From NCBI RefSeq assembly GCF_004801305.1, contig NZ_SSOD01000002.1:186001-250000 (forward strand): 64,000 nt of DNA, in the 5' to 3' direction. Numbering within the stretch: position 1 is the first letter of the stretch; each line of letters starts with the position of its first letter. The notes beneath the pieces were generated by a model. It was not told the origin of the DNA. It searched no databases and saw nothing but the letters and a program-made list of their open reading frames with translations. Source of the DNA: Pseudothauera rhizosphaerae (GTDB lineage Bacteria; Pseudomonadota; Gammaproteobacteria; Burkholderiales; Rhodocyclaceae). Below, piece by piece: positions 1 through 7,802 of this stretch. A program made the position numbers and the translations under genes.

Positions 1-1058
<1,058 letters not shown>

Positions 1059-1062
<4 letters not shown>

Positions 1063-1976
1063 ATCCCTATTTCGCGCTCGCGCTGTTTCTTGCCGGCCTG
1101 CTGCTGGCGCTGGCCGGCTGGTCCTTCGTGTCGGGGCGGCAGGCCCGCGTGCGCGAGAAGGTCGAGCGCCACTTCGCCGGCATCATTCCCGGCGAGGCCC
1201 AGGCCGCCGTCACGGCACCGCGCCCCGGCGAGGCACGGTGGTGGCAACGCGCCCGGACCCGGCTCGGCGGGGCGCTCGGATACCAGTTCCGCCGCCGCGA
1301 CCTCGTGCTGTGGCCCGCGGCGCTTGCCGCGGCTGCCGTGCTCGGCGGCACGTGGCAGGGCGTTGCCGGCGCCGCGTTGGTGCCGGCGGGAATCCTCGCC
1401 GCCGCCGTGCTGGTGCTGCGCATGCGCCTGGCACGCCAGCGCGCACACCTGGTGGCGCAGTTGCCGGTCTTCCTCGACCTGATGCTGCGCGCGCTCGCCA
1501 CCGGCCGCGACGTGCACTCGGCGCTGCGCCTCGCAACCGAGGAATCGCAGGACCCGCTGCGCGAACTGATGATGCGGGTGAGACGCGAATCGGAACTCGG
1601 CGTGGACCTGGGTGAAGCCCTGCGCAACGTGGCCGAGAGCCGGAAGATTCCCGAGATCGGGCTGGTGGCCATGGGCCTCAAGATCAGCTACCACTTCGGC
1701 ACCAGCCCGAAGGAGATGCTGGCGTCGGTGATCACCATGATCCGCCAGCAGGAGCGCGCGCGCGGCGAACTGGCCGCGATGACCGGCGAGACGCGCATCT
1801 CGGCCTGGGTGCTGGGCTTGCTGCCGGTCGGCGTGGCGACCTACATCGCGCTCACCAACCCCGGCTATATGGCCGCCATGCTCGACGACCCGACCGGGCG
1901 GCTGACCTTTGCCGTGGCGGCAGGGCTGCAGGTGCTGGGCGTGCTGATCCTGTGGCGGATGATGCGCAGTGTGTGA
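1059..1976 (+). CDS. tadB: TadB inner-membrane platform protein
   Basis: This is one of the two polytopic membrane proteins (TadB/TadC) forming the inner-membrane platform on which the TadA ATPase acts. It is 305 residues long, the usual size. A membrane segment lies near residues 3-23 and a second hydrophobic block near 85-120. The central cytoplasmic type II secretion F (T2SF) domain contains the LPVFLDLMLRALATG and ESELGVDLGEAL segments. Two C-terminal membrane helices follow (around 245-300). The gene starts inside the tadA stop codon and is followed after 9 nt by tadC. Order and spacing match a standard tad operon. Confidence 0.93.
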
Positions 1977-1985
1977 GGACGGATC

Positions 1986-2903
1986 ATGAACTGGTGGTGG
2001 CTGGGCGCCGGCCTGCTGGCGCTGCTCGGGGCGGGGGCGCTGGTCGTGGCCAGCCTGCCGCGCTACGACCGGAGGATGGAACGCCGCTTCGCCGCCGCGC
2101 TGGGCGGCGGCGAAGAGGTCCTGCAGCTTTTCGGCGGGCATGAAGCCGGCCTGTTCGAACGGCTCGCCCGGCGCGGCCTCACGCCCTTCGGCGAGGACCG
2201 CGAGCATTTCGACCGCCTGCTCACCCGGTGCGGCTGGCGCGGACCGCGGGCGCGGCTCATCGCCTGGACGCTGATGGCGGCGCTGCCGGTGGCGGCGGCG
2301 GTCGTCACGGCGGTGCTGGCGCTCGCGGAAGGCGAACCCCCGGCCACCGTGTTGGCCGCAGCGCTGTTCGCCTTCGCGCTGTGCTTCGTCGCCCCGCGCC
2401 GCATCCTGGCCCGGCTCGCCTCACGCCGCCGGCAGGCGATGCGGCAGGAGGTCGTGCCCTTCATCTACATGCTGCGCATGCTCCTCGACGCCGGGCTCTC
2501 CCTCGAACACGCGCTCAACGTCATCGTCGAGCAGGGCCGTGCCCAGATCCCCACCCTCGCGCCCGAGATCGAATTCGCCGTGCGCCGCATCCAGGCCGGC
2601 GACGACCGGGCCGATGCCCTCGGCATGATGGCCGCCCCGCTGGAAGTGCCCGAACTGAGCGACACCGTCGCCATGCTGCGGCAGGTGAGCCGCTACGGCG
2701 GCAACATCCGCGATTCCCTGGCCAACTACGCCCAGGCGGTGGAAGAGCGCCACATCGACCGCCTGCGGGAATACGTCAGCAAGCTCTCCGCCAAGATGAC
2801 GGTGGTGATGGTGACCTGCCTCTTCCCGGCGCTGCTGATCTTCGTCGCCGGCCCCGGTTTCGTGGGGCTTGCCAAGGCCTTGCGGGGAGGCATCGGTGGC
2901 TGA
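1986..2903 (+). CDS. tadC: TadC inner-membrane platform protein
   Basis: This is the partner of TadB in the Tad pilus platform, with the same length (305 aa) and the same architecture. It has an N-terminal helix (WWWLGAGLLALLGAGALVV), a hydrophobic pair around 90-135, and a T2SF domain containing VPFIYMLRMLLDAGLSLEHAL. The segment VPELSDTVAMLRQ and a C-terminal helix pair follow. The two proteins are paralogues that usually occur in tandem, as here. The stop at 2901-2903 precedes the likely tadD start by 7 nt. Confidence 0.92.
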   Translation: MNWWWLGAGLLALLGAGALVVASLPRYDRRMERRFAAALGGGEEVLQLFGGHEAGLFERLARRGLTPFGEDREHFDRLLTRCGWRGPRARLIAWTLMAALPVAAAVVTAVLALAEGEPPATVLAAALFAFALCFVAPRRILARLASRRRQAMRQEVVPFIYMLRMLLDAGLSLEHALNVIVEQGRAQIPTLAPEIEFAVRRIQAGDDRADALGMMAAPLEVPELSDTVAMLRQVSRYGGNIRDSLANYAQAVEERHIDRLREYVSKLSAKMTVVMVTCLFPALLIFVAGPGFVGLAKALRGGIGG

Positions 2904-2910
2904 ATCGACC

Positions 2911-3762
2911 ATGAAACCATTCTGGCTGATGGGGAGACTCGGAACCGTTCGGGCTGAGCCTGTCGAAGCCCGGTGCGCGCAACCGCCCTTCGACAGGCTC
3001 AGGGCGAACGGTGTCGCATATCTGGTCGCCGGGTCACTCGCGGCGCTCGCCCTCGCCGGCTGCGCGGCCGGGGGCACGCCACGCACGGGAACCGAAGCGG
3101 CTGCCGCCTGCCGCGAACTGCCCGCCGCCGACGGCACCCGGCTCACCATGATCCGGCAGACGCTCACCGCCGGGCGCCCCCATGCCGCCCTCGCCTATCT
3201 CGACGAGGCCGCATTCGACGCGCCCGAGGCCGAGTTGCTGCGCGCCGACGCCCTGCGCCAGACCGGCCGCGCCGATGCCGCCGCGAAGCTCTACGAGGCG
3301 CTGCGCGGCTCCTGCCTGGCGGGCTTCGCCCACCAGGGGCTGGGCCTGATCGCGCGCCGCGCCGGCCGCCTCGACGAGAGCGCCGAGCACCTGCACCGTG
3401 CCCGCCTCGCCCTCCCCACCGACGCGGCCATCCGCAACGACTACGGAGAAGCCCTGCTCGCGCGGGGCGAACGGGACGAGGCGGTGCACGAATTCCTCAC
3501 CGCCATGGAACTGGGCGCGGACGACCGCCGCGCGGCCTTGAACCTGTTGTTCGTGCTGGTGCGCGCCGGCGACGAGGACAAGGTTGCCGCCTTCGCCCAC
3601 CAGGCCGGCCTGTCCCCCGCGGACGTGGCGGCGGTACGCCGCCGCGCGGCCCAGGCCGGCCCCGCCTGGCCGGACGACGCCCGCCCCGTCCTCGGACCCG
3701 CCCCGGCTGCCCCGCGCGAGACGGCCGCGCCGCCCCTGCCTTCGTCTGGAGTCACACCATGA
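2911..3762 (+). CDS. tadD: TadD-like TPR lipoprotein
   Basis: This is a tetratricopeptide-repeat lipoprotein of the Tad pilus machine, in other species thought to help the outer-membrane secretin (pilotin-like). I chose the ATG at 2911, 7 nt after tadC; it gives 283 residues. A hydrophobic segment ends in a lipobox (LALAGC), predicting lipidation of that Cys. About 120-240 holds TPR-like helices rich in Ala, Leu, Gly and Arg. Odd: the signal peptide's N-region is unusually long because a palindromic repeat (2945-3011) is inserted in frame and encodes residues such as AEPVEA and FDRLRANG. The 3' end overlaps the next gene by 4 nt. TadD is favoured by synteny; the sequence alone supports only TPR lipoprotein. 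Confidence 0.85.
   Translation: MKPFWLMGRLGTVRAEPVEARCAQPPFDRLRANGVAYLVAGSLAALALAGCAAGGTPRTGTEAAAACRELPAADGTRLTMIRQTLTAGRPHAALAYLDEAAFDAPEAELLRADALRQTGRADAAAKLYEALRGSCLAGFAHQGLGLIARRAGRLDESAEHLHRARLALPTDAAIRNDYGEALLARGERDEAVHEFLTAMELGADDRRAALNLLFVLVRAGDEDKVAAFAHQAGLSPADVAAVRRRAAQAGPAWPDDARPVLGPAPAAPRETAAPPLPSSGVTP
2945..3011. repeat. Imperfect palindromic repeat inside tadD
   Basis: Two 24-nt arms (2945-2968 and 2988-3011) are inverted repeats of each other with two adjacent mismatches, separated by a 19-nt loop. The core is the GCCTGTCGAAG / CTTCGACAGGC pair, familiar as a REP-like dispersed repeat in Beta- and Gammaproteobacteria. It is translated as part of the TadD signal sequence. Confidence 0.85.
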
Positions 3763-4085
3763 AACGCTGCCGACTTTCCCTGCCCGGCGCCCTCCTCGCC
3801 CTCGCCCTACCCCTCGCCGCCGCTGCGGCCGACACCACGGCCGTCGCCACCGCCCATCCGGTCGCGCCCCACCCCCAATCCGCTCCGGCGAACGAAGCCG
3901 CCCCGGCGGCTGCCGCCACCGAACCCACCCGCGCCTGGCTCGCGCTGCAGCGCAGCGGCGCGGCCGCTTCCGCGCAACCGCAGCCCCTGTCCGGCGAGGT
4001 CATGGAGAAGGTCTATGAACGTTACCTCGAGAGCTTTGCCCACCCGGTCCCGGATGAACTCGATCCGCGCAGCGAGTCTCGCTGA
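3759..4085 (+). CDS. DUF3613 family protein of the tad cluster
   Basis: A 108-residue secreted or periplasmic small protein. A Lys/Arg N-region and a hydrophobic stretch ending AAAAAD form a plausible Sec signal peptide (about 1-24). The middle is low-complexity Pro/Ala. The conserved C-terminal part (TRAWLALQRSG ... SGEVMEKVYERYLESF) matches my memory of DUF3613, a family that travels with tad loci. The start is fixed by the ATGA overlap with tadD and by GGAG 8 nt upstream. Its role is unknown; co-occurrence suggests an accessory pilus function. Its 3' end overlaps tadG by 71 nt. Confidence 0.8.
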   Translation: MKRCRLSLPGALLALALPLAAAAADTTAVATAHPVAPHPQSAPANEAAPAAAATEPTRAWLALQRSGAAASAQPQPLSGEVMEKVYERYLESFAHPVPDELDPRSESR

Positions 4086-5643
4086 CCGGCGGCGCCAGCG
4101 CGGCGCCATCGGCCTGTTCGGCGCGCTCACGCTCGGCCTGGCGGTGCTGTTCACCGCGCTGGTGGTGGATGCCGGGCGCCTGTGGTTCCTGAACCGCCAG
4201 TTGCAGACCGTGGCCGACCTGGCCGCCATCGAGGCGGGCCAGCACATCGCCTGCACCGTGGACGTCGCCACGGTGAGGGCCGCCGCCCAGGCCACGGCGC
4301 TGCGCAACGGCTACACCGGCAACCTCGGCGCCGCCCCCAACGCGGTGGAACTCGGCACCACCACGACGGGCGCCGGCGGGGTGCGCAGCTTCGTCCCCGG
4401 GGGAAATCCCACGGCGGTGCGCGTGGCCGTAACCCACACGGTGAACGCCAGCATCGTCGCGGGCGGCTGGCTGGGGCGCCAGACCACGCTGCGCGCTGAG
4501 GCGGTGGCGGCGGCCGATCCGCCGGTCGCGGCGTTCCGGCTGGGCAGCACCACCGTGGGAGTGGCCGAACAGGGGCTTCTCAACGGGCTCCTCACGGCCA
4601 TCCTGGGAAGGCCGGTGGCACTCGATGTCCTGTCCTATCAGGGGCTGGCCAGTGCGCAATTGAGTCTCTACGACCTGCTCAAGGTCAGCGCGGACGTGGG
4701 CACGGTGGACGAACTGCTGTCCGCCGACGTTTCCCTGGCCGAAGTCCTGCAACTCGTCGCCGACGCCCTCGACAACTCCGCGGTGGCATCGGTGGAAGCG
4801 AAGGTCGCCGGCCACACCCTGGCCGGTCTGGCGGTCAGCAACCTGGGCTTGCATCTGGGCGATATCGTCAACGTAGCCGCCCCCGCCCAGGAAGCTGCCG
4901 CAAACGTCGGGCTCAACGTACTGGAGCTCGTCACCGCCGCGGTGATGGTCGCAAGCGGGGATGAGGCGGTCAGACTCGATCTTGGGATACCCGGCGTGGC
5001 GGAGATTTATCTCGGCATCGTCGAGCCGCCCCAACTCGCGGTAGGGCCACCAGGGTGCACGGTTGCCAGGACGGCGCAGGTTCAGCTCAGCCTCAAGCTC
5101 GACCTGGGCATCGCGGACCTGGGGCTGCACGTCGAAGTCGCACAGTCCGAGGCCAGCCTGGAAGACATCCGGCGTGAGGACGGGGCGACGGGGGTCGACA
5201 TCCTCACCACGCCCGGCATCGCCCGCATTTCTCTGGGCTCTTCCGACGACCCGGAGGCCATGGCCAAGATTCTCGGCGAGGTGCTCGGACTGGGCCTGAC
5301 CCTGAAGATCGAATCGGACGGGCAACAACTGGACTTCTCCGTCGCCCATCCCGTGGCCGAGCATTTGCCCCAGTCCGAGGGGGTCACGAGCAGCCTGGGC
5401 GACAGCCTCCGCAATGCGCTGACGGGTGCCGACCTGCGGATCAAGGTTCTCGGATCGGACCTCCTCGGGAACATCCTCGCTGGAATACTGGAACCGGTCC
5501 TCTATTTACTGGGCCAGATACTGGGCGCGGTCGGCGACCTCCTGCTCGACCCCCTGCTCAAGTTGCTGGGCCTCAACATCGGATCGGCCACGGTGCAGTT
5601 GGACGACGTGCAGTTGCGCGGCACGCGGCAGCTTCTTCTCTGA
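4015..5643 (+). CDS. tadG: TadG-like pilus assembly protein
   Basis: A 542-residue protein with one N-terminal membrane helix (about 29-53, QRGAIGLFGALTLGLAVLF) followed by LWFLNRQLQTVADLAAIEA, the signature of the TadE/TadG pseudopilin-like N-terminal domain. The long remainder is periplasmic and rich in Leu, Val and Ala, ending in repeated short Leu/Asp segments. The ATG at 4015 is preferred because GGAG lies 7 nt upstream; an in-frame ATG at 4054 has no such site. The gene therefore begins inside the DUF3613 gene, which suggests translational coupling. TadG proteins are Tad components of poorly defined role. The next gene converges after 26 nt, so this ends the operon. Confidence 0.85.
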   Translation: MNVTSRALPTRSRMNSIRAASLADRRRQRGAIGLFGALTLGLAVLFTALVVDAGRLWFLNRQLQTVADLAAIEAGQHIACTVDVATVRAAAQATALRNGYTGNLGAAPNAVELGTTTTGAGGVRSFVPGGNPTAVRVAVTHTVNASIVAGGWLGRQTTLRAEAVAAADPPVAAFRLGSTTVGVAEQGLLNGLLTAILGRPVALDVLSYQGLASAQLSLYDLLKVSADVGTVDELLSADVSLAEVLQLVADALDNSAVASVEAKVAGHTLAGLAVSNLGLHLGDIVNVAAPAQEAAANVGLNVLELVTAAVMVASGDEAVRLDLGIPGVAEIYLGIVEPPQLAVGPPGCTVARTAQVQLSLKLDLGIADLGLHVEVAQSEASLEDIRREDGATGVDILTTPGIARISLGSSDDPEAMAKILGEVLGLGLTLKIESDGQQLDFSVAHPVAEHLPQSEGVTSSLGDSLRNALTGADLRIKVLGSDLLGNILAGILEPVLYLLGQILGAVGDLLLDPLLKLLGLNIGSATVQLDDVQLRGTRQLLL

Positions 5644-5669
5644 CCCGAACCCCGTCCACCCACTGCGCG

Positions 5670-6185
5670 CTACCGCAGCAGTTCCGGCGGCCAGTAACGC
5701 ATCTCGTGCCCCAGCAGCACGCGCTTGCGCGCCGGGCCGCCGGACGAGAAGCCGCCCAGTGCGCCGCCGTGGGCCAGCACCCGATGGCAGGGCACGACGA
5801 TGATCAGCGGGTTGCGTCCCAGCGCCTGCGCCACGGCGCGGAAACCCCGCGGGCTGCCGATGGCGCGGGCCAGGTCGCCGTAGGTGGTGGTCCGCCCCGC
5901 GCCGACGGCCAGCAGACCCTCGCGCACGCGCTGCTGGAAGGGCGTGGGCGCAGGAGCGAGGGGCAGCGTGAACACGCCGCGCACGCCGGCGCAATACTCG
6001 CCGATCTCGCGCCGCACCTGCTGCAGCAGCGGATGCTCCGGCGCCTCGTCCGAGCCGGCCGCGTCCGGCAGATCGCGCTGGTCGTCGAAGTACAGGCCCA
6101 GCAAACCCTGCGGCACGGCCAGGGCCACCAGGCGACCCAGCGGCGTGTCGAAGGCCAGCCGCGCCGGCCGTGTGGTGTCGTTCAT
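5670..6185 (-). CDS. ogt: Methylated-DNA-[protein]-cysteine S-methyltransferase
   Basis: A 171-residue Ogt/MGMT-type suicide repair enzyme that transfers alkyl groups from O6-alkylguanine to its own cysteine. The active-site motif PCHRV places the acceptor Cys at residue 133. The DNA-binding helix region before it (FQQRVREGLLAVGAGRTTTYGDLA) and the downstream GALGGFSSGG are both conserved in the family. There is no Ada-type N-terminal metal-binding domain, so this is the stand-alone form. The start is the ATG at 6183-6185. The gene is convergent with tadG and divergent from the CBS protein gene. Confidence 0.93.
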   Translation of the reverse strand: MNDTTRPARLAFDTPLGRLVALAVPQGLLGLYFDDQRDLPDAAGSDEAPEHPLLQQVRREIGEYCAGVRGVFTLPLAPAPTPFQQRVREGLLAVGAGRTTTYGDLARAIGSPRGFRAVAQALGRNPLIIVVPCHRVLAHGGALGGFSSGGPARKRVLLGHEMRYWPPELLR

Positions 6186-6318
6186 CTCCCCTCTCCCGCG
6201 CTCGTGTGCGCCAGTGCGCAAGTTTCCCCCGGATCGGCGCCCGGCGCACCCACGACGACAGGCCGAGCGTATATAGTCCGCCAGGATAACGATACGAACG
6301 CAGGGGGAGTCGCCCGCC

Positions 6319-7761
6319 ATGGCTGCCGAGAACGTCTTCTTCATCCCGGTCGGCGCCCTGTGCCGGCGCGAAGTCGCCACCTGCGCGGCGGACCAGGCCC
6401 TCGTCGAAGCCGCCGCGACCATGCGCGAACGGGGCATTTCCAGCGTCATTGCCTGCGATGCCGACGGGCCGGTGGGCATCGTCACCGACCGCGACCTGCG
6501 CAACAAGGTGGTCGCCCAGGGGCTGGACCCGCACGGCCTGCGCGTGGCCGACGTCATGAACAGCCCGCTGGTGACCATAGGCGAGGACGAATACCTGTTC
6601 GAGGCCCTGTTCCTGATGAGCCGGCACCGCATCCACCGCCTGTGCGTGGTCGATGCCGACGGCAAACTCAGCGGCATCCTCACCGATTCCGACGTGCTGC
6701 GCCTGCAGAGCCGCTCGCCCCAGCAACTGATGCTGGAAATCGAGGAAGCCGCCAGCGCCGAAACCCTGAAGACCCTGCACCGCAAGGTGGAGGAACTGGT
6801 CGTGCATCTGGTCGGCACCGGCATCGAAACACGCGACCTGGTGCAGACCGTGGCCCACCTCAACGACCGCATCCTCGCCCGCCTGATCGAGCTGGTGCGC
6901 GCCGAACGCTATCCCGACCTCACCCGCCGCTTCGCCTTCGTCGTGCTGGGCAGCGAAGGGCGCGGCGAACAGACCCTGGTCACGGACCAGGACAACGCCA
7001 TCATCCACGCCGACGACCTCACGCCCGCCGAACTCGACCGCCTGCGGGAATTCAGCGTGGACCTGATCGACACCCTGATCGGCATCGGCGTGCCGCCCTG
7101 CCCCGGCGGCATCATGGCGAAGAACGACATCTGGCGCCGCAGCCTGGGCGAATGGAAGGAAGTGCTGGACCGCTGGCTGCGCACGCCCACACCGGACAAC
7201 ATCATGTCCGGCAGCATGTTCTTCGACCTGCGCACGCTGCACGGCCACGCGGACTACGAGCGCGAACTCAAGCGCTACATCACCGCCCAGTTGCGCGCCA
7301 ACGACCTCTTCCTCGCCCGCAGCGCGGCCAACGTGGTCAAGTTCCGCCCGCCCCTGGGCTGGTTCGGCCGCATCGTGGCGGAGAAGCAGGGCCCCCACCG
7401 GGGCACCATGGACGTGAAGAAGGCCGGCATCTTCGCCATCACCGAAGGCGTCAAGGCCATGGCGCTGCGCGCCGGCATCGTGGACGGCGGCACCCGCGAC
7501 CGCATCCTGGGCCTGTGCGAAGCCGGCGTGCTGGATAGCCAGCAAGCCGAGAACATCGTCGCCGCCTTCGACTTCCTCGTCGGCCTGCGCCTGCGCGCGC
7601 AACTGCTCGCCCTGGAGGAAGGGCGCGAACCCAGCAACCACCTGCCCCTGGACCACCTCAACCGCATCGAGAAAGGCCGCCTGCGGCTCGCCCTGGAAGA
7701 GGTGCAGACCTTCCAGACCTTCCTGCGCAACCGCTTTCAGCTCGCCCAGTTGGGCGGCTGA
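6319..7761 (+). CDS. CBS-pair / DUF294 nucleotidyltransferase-like signalling protein
   Basis: A 480-residue soluble protein. Residues about 10-130 hold two CBS motifs (GPVGIVTDRDLRNKVV and GKLSGILTDSDVLRL), which usually bind adenosine nucleotides. A DUF294-type nucleotidyltransferase fold follows, with GSEGRGEQTLVTDQDNAI at 211-228 (compare GlnD/GlnE-type G-S ... D-x-D), then a helical C-terminal DUF294_C-like domain. Relatives often carry a cyclic-nucleotide-binding domain in front of the CBS pair; that domain is absent here. The substrate is unknown; uridylyl- or adenylyl-transfer would be a guess. A TATAGT at 6272-6277 may be a -10 element. The gene is separated from the next one by about 40 nt. 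Confidence 0.85.
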   Translation: MAAENVFFIPVGALCRREVATCAADQALVEAAATMRERGISSVIACDADGPVGIVTDRDLRNKVVAQGLDPHGLRVADVMNSPLVTIGEDEYLFEALFLMSRHRIHRLCVVDADGKLSGILTDSDVLRLQSRSPQQLMLEIEEAASAETLKTLHRKVEELVVHLVGTGIETRDLVQTVAHLNDRILARLIELVRAERYPDLTRRFAFVVLGSEGRGEQTLVTDQDNAIIHADDLTPAELDRLREFSVDLIDTLIGIGVPPCPGGIMAKNDIWRRSLGEWKEVLDRWLRTPTPDNIMSGSMFFDLRTLHGHADYERELKRYITAQLRANDLFLARSAANVVKFRPPLGWFGRIVAEKQGPHRGTMDVKKAGIFAITEGVKAMALRAGIVDGGTRDRILGLCEAGVLDSQQAENIVAAFDFLVGLRLRAQLLALEEGREPSNHLPLDHLNRIEKGRLRLALEEVQTFQTFLRNRFQLAQLGG

Positions 7762-7802
7762 GCGCCCTTGCCAAAGCGGGCGCTGACGGCCAGATTGCCC
7801 CC

